Shown in pieces: positions 28,429-39,578 of a DNA stretch of 64,000 bases (position 1 is the first letter of the stretch; each line of letters starts with the position of its first letter). A model generated the notes under the pieces. The model did no database searches. It saw only the letters and a program-made list of their open reading frames with translations, and was not told the origin of the DNA. The translations under genes and the position numbers were made by a program. This stretch comes from Pectinatus sottacetonis (GTDB lineage Bacteria; Bacillota; Negativicutes; Selenomonadales; Selenomonadaceae). The DNA lies in the NCBI RefSeq assembly GCF_015732155.1, contig NZ_WIQK01000001.1:1002001-1066000 (forward strand), in the 5' to 3' direction.

Positions 28429-29292
28429 ATGCGGCTTTTAAAAACCATGTCTGAACCCAAACGCTTTAATTCAACCGAGCAAACAATAATAAATTACATT
28501 CTGTCACATACAAAAGAATTGGCTTCATTATCAATACGAACCTTGGCAGAACGCACTTTTACCAGTCCTGCCACGATCTTTCGCCTTTGCCGGAAATTAA
28601 ACCTAAAAGGTTATACTGAGTTCAAGATAAAATTTATCAGTGAAGTAAATCGTACTTCCACTCTGGGACGGCCTATTACCGGCAGGCCTATAACTGATAA
28701 AAATCCACCAGATTCCATAGTAAAAAAAATCGCCGCTCTTGAAATTGAATCTATTGAAGAAACAAAAAATGAAATGCACATGGAACAGTTAATACGTATT
28801 GCCGAAATACTCAGTAAATCAAAAAGTATTGACTTTTATGCTTTTGACCAAAATTATTATATTGCCCAAATGACGGCATACAATTTCATCCAAATAAAAA
28901 AAACCGCTGTTGCCAATATGGCTGCAAACAGCCAATATATGCAGGCACTTACCTGTGATAATACCCATACCGCCATAATTTTAAGCCGCACCGGTGAAAA
29001 CAAACGACTCATTGATATCGCTGAAATTTTAAATCAGCGCCATATAACTTCGATCTTAATGTCACCAATAAAAAAATCTACATTAGCAAAATTGTCCAGT
29101 GAATTTCTTTATATTGCTGATACCAAAGAATATCTTGACATGGGCATTTTAATTTATAATGTCGGCGTTCGCTATTATCTGGATGTTCTGTTCGCTATGA
29201 TGCTTTCTCAGGACTACTGGAACATAAAAAAAACCTATGATAAATTTGAAGATATCTTCGGTCGACTTAAAGATCCCTGGCATCTTTGGTAA
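28429..29292 (+). CDS. RpiR/MurR-family transcriptional regulator
   Basis: 287 residues from the ATG at 28429, nine bases after AGAGGA; a TTG seven codons upstream is poorly placed. An N-terminal RpiR helix-turn-helix (about residues 1-75, SIRTLAERTFTSPATIFRLCRKLNLKGYTEFK) is joined to a SIS sugar-phosphate-binding domain (about 115-250, containing ILSRTGENKRLIDIAEILN). Such proteins sense phosphosugars. The phospho-beta-glucosidase gene that follows on the same strand is the likely target. Confidence 0.88.
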   Translation: MRLLKTMSEPKRFNSTEQTIINYILSHTKELASLSIRTLAERTFTSPATIFRLCRKLNLKGYTEFKIKFISEVNRTSTLGRPITGRPITDKNPPDSIVKKIAALEIESIEETKNEMHMEQLIRIAEILSKSKSIDFYAFDQNYYIAQMTAYNFIQIKKTAVANMAANSQYMQALTCDNTHTAIILSRTGENKRLIDIAEILNQRHITSILMSPIKKSTLAKLSSEFLYIADTKEYLDMGILIYNVGVRYYLDVLFAMMLSQDYWNIKKTYDKFEDIFGRLKDPWHLW

Positions 29293-29450
29293 CTTTTCAT
29301 TTTATGCTTTTTCCTTCATAAATATATAACCATATTGCAATATTCAATAGAAATTTGCCCATTAACTACACAGCCAATGTCTTTTACCACCACACATATT
29401 GTTCGATATGCTATGGCCTTTTAGGTACACTTGCATTAGGTATATCTAAA

Positions 29451-29487
29451 AACATGGAATAATGTTTCACTATATTCCATGTTTTTT
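29451..29487 (+). terminator. Intrinsic terminator after the rpiR-like gene
   Basis: AACATGGAAT (29451-29460) pairs with ATTCCATGTT (29474-29483), followed by TTTTTT. It separates the regulator from the glucosidase gene. The rest of 29293-29670 holds only the candidate promoter below. Confidence 0.75.
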
Positions 29488-29516
29488 ATTATGTTCTGAA
29501 ACATTATTTCTAAATG

Positions 29517-29545
29517 TTCGTAATTTATTGAATAATAGCTATAAT
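29517..29545 (+). promoter_or_regulatory. Candidate promoter of the GH1 gene
   Basis: TTCGTA, 17-base spacer, TATAAT, downstream of the terminator and about 125 bases before the start codon. The -35 box is weak. Confidence 0.35.
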
Positions 29546-29670
29546 TATTTTATATTAATATTACATGCAGAAGATCAGCTTATGAGTGCAGAAGGTTTTA
29601 AAATTGTTGCACTTGAGTTTATAGATGTTTATAAAAAATTTTTTTATACTAAATAACCGGAGGTTTATGA

Positions 29671-31119
<1,449 letters not shown>

Positions 31120-31148
31120 ACATGTAAATATTATACTCTAATAGAAAA

Positions 31149-31189
31149 CAAAGCTATCGCATGATTTATATGTGATAGCTTTGTTTTTT
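31149..31189. terminator. Bidirectional terminator between GH1 and permease genes
   Basis: CAAAGCTATC (31149-31158) pairs with GATAGCTTTG (31074+100 to 31183), followed by TTTTTT; it lies between convergent genes and overlaps the permease stop codon. Confidence 0.75.
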
Positions 31190-32546
31190 ATTTATCACGT
31201 ATTTTTTTTATCTTATATCCTATATAAATTACCAATATCCAAATAGGGCAGAGATATACAGCCAGCCGATATTCCGGCATTACTGCCATGGTAATTCCAA
31301 TAGACAAAAAGTAAATTATACCTATATAATTCAGTAATGGAAATAATGGCATCTTATAAGAAAGTTTTTTCACCCTGATGCCGATTTTATGCCTGAATTT
31401 TATCTGGGTATATAATATCATGATCCAATTTATTAATGCCGCAATAGTAGCTATCGACATCACATAATTAAAAACCTGCTTAGGTGCAAAATATGTAACA
31501 ACGACGGCAATCCCCACAAACAATGACGAAAATAACACAGCTGCACGCGGTACACCATTTTTAGAAACTTTTTTCAAAAATGCCGGAGCATTATTTTGCA
31601 GTGCCAATCCATGGAGCATACGAGCGTTGCTGTATAAGCAACTGTTATAAGCAGAAAAGACACCTGTTAATACAATAACATTCAAAATAGAAGCTGCTGC
31701 CGGAAATCCTATCGCCGAAAAAATTTCCACAAAAGGACTGCCATTCATGCCTACTTTATCCCACGGGTAAAGTGTAACCAATACAAACATTGAGCCTACA
31801 TAAAATATTAAAATACGCCCAATTATTAAATCAACTGCCTTTGGAATAGTTTTAGACGGATTTTCTGCTTCTCCTGCCGTAATACCTATTAATTCCGTTC
31901 CACCGAATGAAAATGTCACAACAACAAAAGAGAGCATCATCCCCCACATCCCCTTAGGGAAAAAACCACCATGATCTACCAGGTTATGAAATCCAATTGG
32001 TGCAGTTTCTCCTATACCAAATAAGATAATTCCAAGACCAAATATTATCATAAGTGATATTGCCACCACTTTTACAATAGCTCCCCAAAACTCGATCTCA
32101 CCAAAAGAACGAACATTCGTTAAGTTTATAACATTAACAAGAATAAACAGCACTAATCCTGATACCCACATAGGCAACTGGGGAAACCAATGGTGCATAT
32201 ATATGCCGATTACCGAAACTTCGACCATAGAAACAGCCACATAATTAAACCAGTAATTCCAGCCTGATAAAAAACCCGCAAAATCTCCCCAATAATCATA
32301 TGCATAAGTGCTAAAGGAACCAGAAACAGGATTATCCACAGACATTTCACCCAATGCTCGAACTACAAAATAAATAAAAATCCCGCCAATCAGATAAGAC
32401 AGCATAACTGCCGGGCCTACCATGCTTATAGTACTTGCCGATCCATAAAATAATCCCGTCCCTATAGCACACCCCAAAGCAATCATTTGTATATGGCGTT
32501 CTTTGAGCCGCCTTTGCAGCCCTTGCTTATTTTCCAATCCTACCAA
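31188..32546 (-). CDS. Amino acid permease, APC superfamily
   Basis: 452 residues with about twelve membrane segments. The APC signature MIALGCAIGTGLFYGSAS is in the first segment, and SFGGTELIGITAGEAENPSKTIPKA is the GABA/proline/aromatic permease (AAT family) motif. It imports an amino acid by proton symport; the substrate is not clear. The start is uncertain: no ATG is near, and the TTG at 32546 has only a weak AAAG site. Another TTG lies at 32537. It follows the Ppx/GppA gene by 14 bases, so they share a transcript. Confidence 0.88.
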   Translation of the reverse strand: MVGLENKQGLQRRLKERHIQMIALGCAIGTGLFYGSASTISMVGPAVMLSYLIGGIFIYFVVRALGEMSVDNPVSGSFSTYAYDYWGDFAGFLSGWNYWFNYVAVSMVEVSVIGIYMHHWFPQLPMWVSGLVLFILVNVINLTNVRSFGEIEFWGAIVKVVAISLMIIFGLGIILFGIGETAPIGFHNLVDHGGFFPKGMWGMMLSFVVVTFSFGGTELIGITAGEAENPSKTIPKAVDLIIGRILIFYVGSMFVLVTLYPWDKVGMNGSPFVEIFSAIGFPAAASILNVIVLTGVFSAYNSCLYSNARMLHGLALQNNAPAFLKKVSKNGVPRAAVLFSSLFVGIAVVVTYFAPKQVFNYVMSIATIAALINWIMILYTQIKFRHKIGIRVKKLSYKMPLFPLLNYIGIIYFLSIGITMAVMPEYRLAVYLCPIWILVIYIGYKIKKIRDK

Positions 32547-32560
32547 TCACTTTCTTTAAT

Positions 32561-33472
32561 TTATTTTTTATCTATAATTTGCTTGTATATAAAGCCTTCA
32601 CGCATTCCTGTATCTATATATTTTAATTTTGCGGCTTTAAAGAATTGGCATACCTTATCAACTATAACTAATCCCGGTATTATGGTTTTCAGCCTATCTG
32701 GTGCTGTTCGTAGAAGTATTATCGCCGCCGCTTCATCAAGATTATCTGCACAAGTATATTTTTTTATTATATTAATAAATCTACTTGTATCCATTTTCAT
32801 ATTGTCTGCTGCACAATTAAACAATTCATTATACAATAGACGGGTACTTTTTATCGTTCCTCCTATGCCGCACATATACGGTTTGGAGAAATTGCCAAAA
32901 TTGCTATTAGCAGCTAATAATTGTTCTACTTCTTTTTGCATATCCTCTATTTCAACATAGCTGGGCAAAAAATCTTCTACATATTTAGTATATAAAGAAA
33001 GTGCCCCTACCGGTATGCTGCTTTTTTTTATAATTTTTTCATTTTCATAGTGGATTATTTCTGTACTACCGCCGCCCACATCAATCATAATCCCTGCCGG
33101 CATATCAACGCTGCGGATTACTCCGGCAAAGTCAAACTCCGCTTCTTCCTCCCCTGTTATTATGCGTATCGCTATTTTAGTACGTTTTTTTAACTGTTCA
33201 ATTACATCTTGACTATTTTTTACATTACGAATAGCCGCTGTTGTAAACGCAGCTACATTTACAATATGAAAACCTGCCAAAAAATCATTAAATTCATTTA
33301 AAATTTCGCAGGTTTTATCAATACCTTTTTGCTGCATAACACCATCTTTCACATAAGCCGCCAATCCTACTGTATGCTTTTTTTTCATAAGCATTTCTAT
33401 CCTGCCATAATTTATATTATATATTGCCATTCTAATAGTACTTGAACCAATGTCAATCAACGCATAAAGCAT
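32561..33472 (-). CDS. Exopolyphosphatase-related protein, Ppx/GppA family
   Basis: 303 residues, the short single-module Ppx/GppA type. IDIGSSTIRMAIYNI is the phosphate-1 loop of the ASKHA fold, AAFTTAAIRNVKNSQD and TGEEEAEFDFAGV follow, and IDVGGGSTEII is the second phosphate loop with the catalytic Glu nearby. It would hydrolyse polyphosphate or pppGpp. A strong AGGAGG site precedes the ATG. The permease gene follows with a 14-base gap, a pairing I do not recognise as functional. Confidence 0.85.
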   Translation of the reverse strand: MLYALIDIGSSTIRMAIYNINYGRIEMLMKKKHTVGLAAYVKDGVMQQKGIDKTCEILNEFNDFLAGFHIVNVAAFTTAAIRNVKNSQDVIEQLKKRTKIAIRIITGEEEAEFDFAGVIRSVDMPAGIMIDVGGGSTEIIHYENEKIIKKSSIPVGALSLYTKYVEDFLPSYVEIEDMQKEVEQLLAANSNFGNFSKPYMCGIGGTIKSTRLLYNELFNCAADNMKMDTSRFINIIKKYTCADNLDEAAAIILLRTAPDRLKTIIPGLVIVDKVCQFFKAAKLKYIDTGMREGFIYKQIIDKK

Positions 33473-33511
33473 TCTGGTCTACCTCCTAGACACCATTTTT
33501 TTATATCTGAT

Positions 33512-34270
33512 TCACCTAAATAAATCCCATATCTGTTTTCCTATAAGAAGCACTGACATCATAACAAAAAGCGGTTTTACATAAGCTGCTCCGTGTTTTA
33601 ATGCCGTTCTGGCCCCGCAAAAAGCGCCTGCCATTACCGCCAATCCCATAGGTATCGCATAAGAAAAATAAATCTGTCCTAAATAGGCAAAGAACAAAAC
33701 TGCTGCAATATTACTGCAAAAATTTAATACTCTGGCATTCGCTGCTGCTCCTATAAAATCTAACCCCATACATAAAAAAGCAAACATTAAAAAAGAACCT
33801 GTTCCCGGGCCAAAAAATCCATCATAAAACCCCATTGTAAAGGCTATCCCCATACTGCTTAAAAGTATTTTACGAGTAATTCCTGTATATGATGCCTTTT
33901 TCCCCCAATTTTTCCGACTCAGCGTATAAATCGTAATACATATCAATAATACCACTACTAACGGTCGTAAAAAATCAGCCGGTATTTGATGTACTACCAT
34001 TACTCCTCCCAAAGAGCCTATAATTGATAAGGGAAATACATACTTTATTATTTCCACGGTAACTTTTCTATTTCTAATAAAAGTCATGGCACTTGTAAAC
34101 GACCCCATAACCGCTGACATTTTATTTGTTGCCAATGCGGCAACCGGATCTATTCCGGTTAACAATAATACCGGTAATGAAATTATCCCGCCTCCCCCTG
34201 CAATTGAATCAACAAAACCTGCTACAAATCCACCGCATACCAAAAAAATTATTATACCAACATTATCCAA
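33512..34270 (-). CDS. TSUP family transporter (TauE/SafE type)
   Basis: 252 residues with about seven to eight membrane segments. VAGFVDSIAGGGGIISLPVLLLTG is the hallmark of the TauE/SafE family, and the second half repeats it as GFYDGFFGPGTGSFLMFAFLC. These carry small anions such as sulfite, sulfonates or organosulfonates outward or inward. The start is a TTG at 34270, eleven bases after GGGAGG. It lies 39 bases upstream of the ppx-like gene on the same strand. Confidence 0.85.
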   Translation of the reverse strand: MDNVGIIIFLVCGGFVAGFVDSIAGGGGIISLPVLLLTGIDPVAALATNKMSAVMGSFTSAMTFIRNRKVTVEIIKYVFPLSIIGSLGGVMVVHQIPADFLRPLVVVLLICITIYTLSRKNWGKKASYTGITRKILLSSMGIAFTMGFYDGFFGPGTGSFLMFAFLCMGLDFIGAAANARVLNFCSNIAAVLFFAYLGQIYFSYAIPMGLAVMAGAFCGARTALKHGAAYVKPLFVMMSVLLIGKQIWDLFR

Positions 34271-34326
34271 AAATCATATACCTCCCATGCCATTTGCAAA
34301 CACTGTTTCACCTGGTCCGTGTGGAC

Positions 34327-34365
34327 AAAATATAAACCAATACATTATGTATTGGTTTATATTTT
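34327..34365. terminator. Terminator hairpin after the threonine-synthase-like gene
   Basis: Perfect 17-base inverted repeat (arms 34327-34343 and 34349-34365) with A/T-rich ends on both sides. It probably ends the minus-strand transcript at 34470. Confidence 0.65.
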
Positions 34366-34469
34366 AATAAAGACTAGCCAAAAATAAAAGTGTTTTATCT
34401 TATTTATATTAAAACATTTTATTTTTTAATATAATTGTTTACTTTCCTGCCCGTTCATTCCACTCATAT

Positions 34470-35465
34470 TCAGGATAATAATCCTGCTCCAGTCAATGGT
34501 AAAACAATTCTATAATTATCTGGTTTTCCCTTTTTGAAAAACTTCAATGCCCCAGCCAATGAACAAGCAGCACTTTCTTCCACATAAATCCCTTTTCGAC
34601 CAATAGCCAGCTGGGCATTATGTATTTCATCATCAGAAACTGTCACCACATTTCCTAAACTTCGCTGCAGTATCATTAATATTTCATTTATCCGCTTGGG
34701 GTGCATTATCCGTATTGCCGAAGCAATCGTATATGATTCTGGCTGCAATTTTCTATGTTTAAACCGACTGTACACCGGGCTGCAACTTTCACTCTGAACT
34801 GCTACAAAAGCCGGCAGCCGACCAATTTCTTCAAATCCATAATACAACCCCAATAGTATTGTACCATTGCCCACAGGCACAAAAATATATTCAGGTACCT
34901 TATTTCCCATTTGTTCATAGATTTCATATGCCAAAGTTTTTATTCCTTCAAAAAATAATGGATTATATATATGCGAAGCATAATATATTTTTTCAGCAGC
35001 TCGGCGGGCTGCTTTGCCTGCCTCTATCCTGTTATCTGCATAATGGACATGAGTACCAAAGGTCTTCATAAATTTCACTCTGCTCTCAGCTATTCCCTTA
35101 GGAACGTAAATATCACAATCAATCCCCGCTGCTGCCGCATAAGCAGAAATTGCGGCTCCGGAATTACCCGATGAATCCTCAACTATATGACTTATTCCTA
35201 GATATTTCAGTTCATTAATGAGTGCATATGCCCCTCTTGCTTTAAAAGAACCAGTAGTCTGAAGATGTTCCAATTTCAAAAACACCTTGCCAAAATCATC
35301 AAAGTTTACTGCCAGCATAGGAGTCTTTATCTCACCGATAGATATAGAAGAAGGTATAATGTCCTCTGCAGTTTTATAAAGCTTAAACAGTCCTCCACAA
35401 CTGCAATGATAAGTCAATGTATTAAGCGGATATTTTTTTTTACACTTTTCACAATAAAAATGCAT
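34470..35465 (-). CDS. Threonine synthase-like PLP enzyme
   Basis: 331 residues from the ATG at 35465, six bases after GGTGGTG. A zinc-ribbon-like start (CEKC at residues 5-8, then CSCGG) is typical of the short threonine synthases. The PLP lysine is in TTGSFKARGAY (Lys76), followed by EDSSGNSGAAISAYAAAAGI, and VPVGNGTILLGL is the PLP phosphate loop. It would turn O-phosphohomoserine into threonine. Threonine dehydratase or cysteate synthase-like activities are alternatives in the same fold. No other threonine-pathway gene is next to it. Confidence 0.75.
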   Translation of the reverse strand: MHFYCEKCKKKYPLNTLTYHCSCGGLFKLYKTAEDIIPSSISIGEIKTPMLAVNFDDFGKVFLKLEHLQTTGSFKARGAYALINELKYLGISHIVEDSSGNSGAAISAYAAAAGIDCDIYVPKGIAESRVKFMKTFGTHVHYADNRIEAGKAARRAAEKIYYASHIYNPLFFEGIKTLAYEIYEQMGNKVPEYIFVPVGNGTILLGLYYGFEEIGRLPAFVAVQSESCSPVYSRFKHRKLQPESYTIASAIRIMHPKRINEILMILQRSLGNVVTVSDDEIHNAQLAIGRKGIYVEESAACSLAGALKFFKKGKPDNYRIVLPLTGAGLLS

Positions 35466-35580
35466 TTTTTTCACCACCATTATAAAATTTTTACCGTCTT
35501 TTCTATACCTTATAATTCGCTATTTAGCTTAACATTTCCTGTCATGCAAATTTTTTTCCATTTTAATTTCAACAAAAGAC

Positions 35581-35610
35581 TTGACTTACTATCCTTTTTC
35601 ATTGTATAAT
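35581..35610 (+). promoter_or_regulatory. Promoter of tRNA-Pro
   Basis: TTGACT, 18-base spacer, TATAAT, ending ten bases before the tRNA gene. Confidence 0.7.
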
Positions 35611-35620
35611 ATCATTCGTT

Positions 35621-35697
35621 CGGGGCATGGCTCAGTTTGGTAGAGCACCTGGCTTGGGACCAGGGGGTCGCAGGTTCGAATCCTGCTGCTCCGACCA
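35621..35697 (+). tRNA. tRNA-Pro (UGG)
   Basis: 77 bases with encoded CCA. Acceptor arms CGGGGCA / TGCTCCG pair (one G-U), the anticodon stem is CCTGG/CCAGG with loop CTTGGGA, and the T-arm has GGTTCGAATCC. Anticodon TGG reads proline. Confidence 0.97.
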
Positions 35698-35713
35698 ATA
35701 AAAAGTAAAAATT

Positions 35714-35745
35714 AACCATCAGCATAAATACTGATGGTTTTTTTA
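35714..35745 (+). terminator. Terminator of tRNA-Pro
   Basis: AACCATCAG / CTGATGGTT hairpin followed by six or seven T, 17 bases after the tRNA. Confidence 0.85.
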
Positions 35746-35780
35746 TATTCAAAAAAATTTTCTTTATCAAATTCTCTAGC

Positions 35781-36569
35781 TTAAAAATTGTCATTCAACA
35801 TATCCGCAATATTATCATATGTTTTAACTGCATATCTTTTTATCGCTTCATCTGCAGTATTAACTGTAAATCCAGCAAATTTTTTAATCATTGGCAAATC
35901 ATTGATCCCGTCCCCAATTGTTAATATTTTATTTTTTTGCCAGTTATTTACCGTTAAAACAGTCTCCAATCCAGCCGATTTATTGATATTATCCCTCACA
36001 ATATCAACAGCAGTCACATTACAATATGCCATCACACCTGCATTTAAATTATTTATCTGTTTTGCTGCTATCGCTGCTTCTGCAGCACTATCATATTGCA
36101 AACTTATTTGGCATATTCCTTTCAAACATTCTGCCGTAAAAAAATCTATCTGCGTAATAAACTGTGCCAAGTCACGTATAACACTAAACCATGATGTTTC
36201 AGATTGAATACATACATAAGTAGCATAAGGCGTAAAGCAGGCAATATGCCTGCTCTGCTGAAAAATTGGCAGTAACATAATATTCCTGCTGATAATATTA
36301 TCAATAGGATTTTGTTCTACTATATTGCTGTTTTTACCATAAACTACTGCACCTGTCAGACAAACTGCAAAATCTAATTGTAAATCATAACTATCTGTAT
36401 CTTTTAACAGCATTTGGTAATTTCTACCAGTTACAATACCAAACCTATGTCCAGCTTTCTGCCATTTGGTAATTGCCTCTATGTCGCTTTTAGCAATCCC
36501 CGCTTTAGAGGGAAAATGTTTTGGCGGAAAAAACAATGTACAGTCAAAATCACTAGCTGCCACTTTCAT
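35781..36569 (-). CDS. HAD-superfamily hydrolase, Cof type
   Basis: 262 residues. The HAD motifs are DFDCTLFFP (nucleophile Asp7), IVTGRNYQ (motif II), a lysine near KSAGLETVL (motif III) and GDGINDLPMI (motif IV). The large C2 cap between about residues 85 and 190 places it in the Cof/SupH subfamily of sugar-phosphate or cofactor phosphatases. The natural substrate is unknown. It follows lysA by 10 bases on the same strand and is probably co-transcribed. Confidence 0.85.
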   Translation of the reverse strand: MKVAASDFDCTLFFPPKHFPSKAGIAKSDIEAITKWQKAGHRFGIVTGRNYQMLLKDTDSYDLQLDFAVCLTGAVVYGKNSNIVEQNPIDNIISRNIMLLPIFQQSRHIACFTPYATYVCIQSETSWFSVIRDLAQFITQIDFFTAECLKGICQISLQYDSAAEAAIAAKQINNLNAGVMAYCNVTAVDIVRDNINKSAGLETVLTVNNWQKNKILTIGDGINDLPMIKKFAGFTVNTADEAIKRYAVKTYDNIADMLNDNF

Positions 36570-36579
36570 ATTTTATCAC

Positions 36580-37839
36580 CTACATTATACTCCCTGAAAA
36601 TCCAGTCAATGTTGCAAAATAATCCGTCATCGTTTCTGCACGGCGTATAAGCTCTACTTCTCCATCTTCCCGCAACAGTAATTCAGCACTGCGTAGTTTC
36701 CCATTATAATTAAAGCCCATAGAATGTCCATGTGCTCCTGTATCAAAAATCACTACTCTGTCACCAATCTGTATTTCTGGCAAATTGCGATTAATAGCAA
36801 ATTTATCACAGTTTTCACATAATGAACCTGTTATATCATAAATTTTCGTGCAAGGTTTATCTTCCTTCCCTACTACCACAATATGATGGTAAGCTCCATA
36901 CATTCCGGGACGCATTAAATTAGCCATTGAAGCATCTAGCCCTATATAATCCTTATATGTTTTCTTTTCATGCAGAACAGTTGCTACCAGATAGCCATAA
37001 GGTCCAGTTATTGCCCTGCCGGATTCAAAAGCTATTTCTGTACTATCCAAACCAGCCGGCACCAATATTTCTTTATATACTCTTTCGATCCCCTGTCCCA
37101 CAGCCTCAAGGTTAACTTCATGTTCTTCTGGACGATAGGGAATGCCAATGCCTCCGCCCAAATTAATAAATTCCAGCGATATTCCCAGCTGATTTTTCAA
37201 GTCTACCGCAAGTTTAAACATCATTTTGGCTGTAGCAACAAATGCATTGTCATTAAGTTCATTGGATATAACCATTGTATGAAGGCCAAAACGTCCAACA
37301 CCCTTTTGCTGCATAATTTTATAAGCTTTAAATAATTGTTTACGCGTCAATCCATATTTGGCTTCTTCTGGTTTCCCAATTATGTCATTTCCTCCAACTA
37401 TTGAGCCAGGATTGTAACGAAACGACATTATCTTGGGCAGACCAGCATTTTGTTCTAAATATTCAATATGAGAAATATCATCAAGATTTATTATAGCTCC
37501 TAACTCAATTGCCTTTTGAAATTCATCTGCCGGTGTATCATTTGATGTAAGCATTATACGCTCTCCTGTTATTCCTGCTTTTTCTGAAAGGATCAATTCC
37601 GGCAGTGAACTACAATCAGCCCCAGCCCCTTCTTCCCGAAGAATTTGTAAAATACGCGGATTCGGCAAAGCCTTAACTGCATAATATTCGCGAAATCCCG
37701 GAGCCCATGCAAAAGCTTTAAATAGACGTCGCATATTCAGGCGAATAGCTTTTTCATCATATATATGAAAAGGCGTCGGATATTTCTCTATAATTTTTTC
37801 AAGCTGCTGTTGTGATACTGGAAAAACTTTTTTTGACAT
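36580..37839 (-). CDS. lysA: Diaminopimelate decarboxylase (PLP fold III)
   Basis: 419 residues, full length. The PLP lysine is Lys56 (YYAVKALPNP). FINLGGGIGIPY binds the cofactor phosphate, ESGRAITGPYGYL and the catalytic cysteine segment GSLCENCDKFA are present. It decarboxylates meso-diaminopimelate to lysine in the cytoplasm. Other group III decarboxylases (ornithine, arginine) are less likely because the CENCD pattern and the GPYG segment are LysA-like. A GGGAGA site precedes the ATG. Confidence 0.88.
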   Translation of the reverse strand: MSKKVFPVSQQQLEKIIEKYPTPFHIYDEKAIRLNMRRLFKAFAWAPGFREYYAVKALPNPRILQILREEGAGADCSSLPELILSEKAGITGERIMLTSNDTPADEFQKAIELGAIINLDDISHIEYLEQNAGLPKIMSFRYNPGSIVGGNDIIGKPEEAKYGLTRKQLFKAYKIMQQKGVGRFGLHTMVISNELNDNAFVATAKMMFKLAVDLKNQLGISLEFINLGGGIGIPYRPEEHEVNLEAVGQGIERVYKEILVPAGLDSTEIAFESGRAITGPYGYLVATVLHEKKTYKDYIGLDASMANLMRPGMYGAYHHIVVVGKEDKPCTKIYDITGSLCENCDKFAINRNLPEIQIGDRVVIFDTGAHGHSMGFNYNGKLRSAELLLREDGEVELIRRAETMTDYFATLTGFSGSIM

Positions 37840-38044
37840 AAAACCATTCTCCCTAAAATAATATTTTCAATTTAATAATATATAATAATATGTTAACAAT
37901 TATACCATTGGCCAAAAAAGCATGTCAATTTAGTATATATCATATATATCACAAAAATATTTATGTCATATTTTCTTTGTACCAAATAGTTTTTTACTAA
38001 AAGAGAAATTTATCCTTTCAATTAAATTTTACTACATAAAAACA

Positions 38045-38073
38045 TTGCGTTAAATTAAAACAGAATTTATAAT
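38045..38073 (+). promoter_or_regulatory. Promoter of the LCP gene
   Basis: TTGCGT, 17-base spacer, TATAAT, about 55 bases before the start codon. The rest of 37840-38129 is AT-rich and shared with the divergent lysA. Confidence 0.6.
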
Positions 38074-38129
38074 AAAAGACAATTGTATATAAGTGTTCTG
38101 GTAAAATTATGGATATTGGAGTATTAAAC

Positions 38130-39320
38130 ATGCAAAAAAAGAAAAAAACATATCTGCCGATAATAATTTTATTATTAGTATTCTTAGTAGCTGCCGGCTG
38201 TGGTGCAATATTTGCTGGTTTTCTCAATACGGACCATAAGACTGACAAAGAAAAAGGTATGCTCGTTGCTGCTGACAAAGCTACTGTCATGATAATGGGG
38301 GTAGATTCCCGTCATGATGATGTTGGCAGAAGTGATACCCTGATGGTAGCCACAATCGACCCAAAGAAAAATCAGGCAGCCCTTTTATCAATTCCCCGTG
38401 ATACACGTGTTAAAATCAAAAATCATGGCTGGGATAAAATAAATGCCGCTTATGCTTATGGCGGACATAATTTGACTCGTGATACAGTGGAACAATTCTT
38501 AGGTGTTCCCATGGATCATTACGTTGTAATAAATATGGAAGCTTTTGAAAAAATCATTGATGATATCGGTGGCGTTGATATCGATGTAGAAAAACGTATG
38601 TACTATAATGATCCCTGGGATGATAACGGCGGTCTTCACATTAACTTCCAACCAGGAATGCAACATATGGATGGAAAAACTGCTATTGAATATGTACGTT
38701 ATCGTGATTCAGAAGGAGATATAGGACGGATAAAAAGACAGCAAAAATTTATGAAGGCTGTAATGGATAAAGTTTTATCGCCTGCAATTATTCCCCGTAT
38801 TCCAGCAATAGTAGCAGAAGTATTCCATGCCGTAAAAACAGACATGTCCATACGACAGTTATTAGCTTTCCTAGGTTCACTAAAGGAAGCACAAAACAAT
38901 GGTTTAAAAACAGCCATGATTCCTGGTACTCCTATGTACATTAATGGAATAAGTTATTGGATACCTGATATCAAAAAATTGCGCTATGCTTTAGCAGATA
39001 CTCTCGATATAAATATGACCCCTGCCATGCTTTCCTCTATGGAAAACACAGCTTTAGAATACAAAACTTCTATCCCGGCAACAGCCAAAGAACTTCCTAG
39101 AAAAAATAATGAAATAGGCCACATAGAAGATACTTCCCACAACACAAAAAAATATATCAATAAAAACAGTTCTATCGATAACAAAAAATCACTTGATAAA
39201 AATTCTCTCCATAAAACTTCAAATGAATTTAAAGAACCTTCTGGCGCAGATAGTACACCATCACAAGGAAATAATGCTAGTGTTCCTGTACGCGGGAATC
39301 AGGCAATTGGAAAAAATTGA
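38130..39320 (+). CDS. LytR-CpsA-Psr (LCP) family phosphotransferase
   Basis: 396 residues from the ATG at 38130, eight bases after GGAG. A basic start (QKKKKTY) and one membrane segment (about residues 8-30) make it a type II membrane protein with its domain outside. The LCP domain begins with VMIMGVDSRHDDVGRSDTLMVATID, contains SIPRDTRV and the later arginines in EYVRYRDSEGDIGRIKRQQKFM that bind polyprenyl pyrophosphate. It attaches glycopolymers to the cell wall. The last 80 residues are a low-complexity Ser/Asn/Lys tail. Its polymer partner is not in the window. Confidence 0.9.
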   Translation: MQKKKKTYLPIIILLLVFLVAAGCGAIFAGFLNTDHKTDKEKGMLVAADKATVMIMGVDSRHDDVGRSDTLMVATIDPKKNQAALLSIPRDTRVKIKNHGWDKINAAYAYGGHNLTRDTVEQFLGVPMDHYVVINMEAFEKIIDDIGGVDIDVEKRMYYNDPWDDNGGLHINFQPGMQHMDGKTAIEYVRYRDSEGDIGRIKRQQKFMKAVMDKVLSPAIIPRIPAIVAEVFHAVKTDMSIRQLLAFLGSLKEAQNNGLKTAMIPGTPMYINGISYWIPDIKKLRYALADTLDINMTPAMLSSMENTALEYKTSIPATAKELPRKNNEIGHIEDTSHNTKKYINKNSSIDNKKSLDKNSLHKTSNEFKEPSGADSTPSQGNNASVPVRGNQAIGKN

Positions 39321-39338
39321 TTTTATTATAAAAAAGTC

Positions 39339-39367
39339 TTGCATATTATATTTAACTATGATAGAAT
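39339..39367 (+). promoter_or_regulatory. Promoter of the tRNA cluster
   Basis: TTGCAT, 17-base spacer, TAGAAT, about 50 bases before tRNA-Glu. Confidence 0.65.
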
Positions 39368-39415
39368 ATTTATTGCTCGTGACTGATAAATATTTGTCAC
39401 GCTGTCAATTGATAT

Positions 39416-39490
39416 GGCGCCTTCGTCAAGCGGTTAAGACACCGCCCTTTCACGGCGGGTTCATGGGTTCGAATCCCATAGGCGTCACCA
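39416..39490 (+). tRNA. tRNA-Glu (UUC)
   Basis: 75 bases with encoded CCA. Acceptor GGCGCCT / AGGCGTC, anticodon stem CCGCC/GGCGG with loop CTTTCAC, anticodon TTC. Confidence 0.96.
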
Positions 39491-39496
39491 TAGTAT

Positions 39497-39572
39497 GGGC
39501 GATTAGCTCAGCTGGGAGAGCGCTTGCCTTACAAGCAAGATGTCAGCAGTTCGATCCTGTTATCGCCCACCA
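39497..39572 (+). tRNA. tRNA-Val (UAC)
   Basis: 76 bases with encoded CCA. Acceptor GGGCGAT / ATCGCCC, anticodon stem CTTGC/GCAAG with loop CTTACAA, anticodon TAC. Confidence 0.96.
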
Positions 39573-39578
39573 TATTTC

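Noticed and set aside
29462-29656. 64-codon frame before the GH1 gene.
   Set aside because: It begins inside a terminator hairpin and has no ribosome site.
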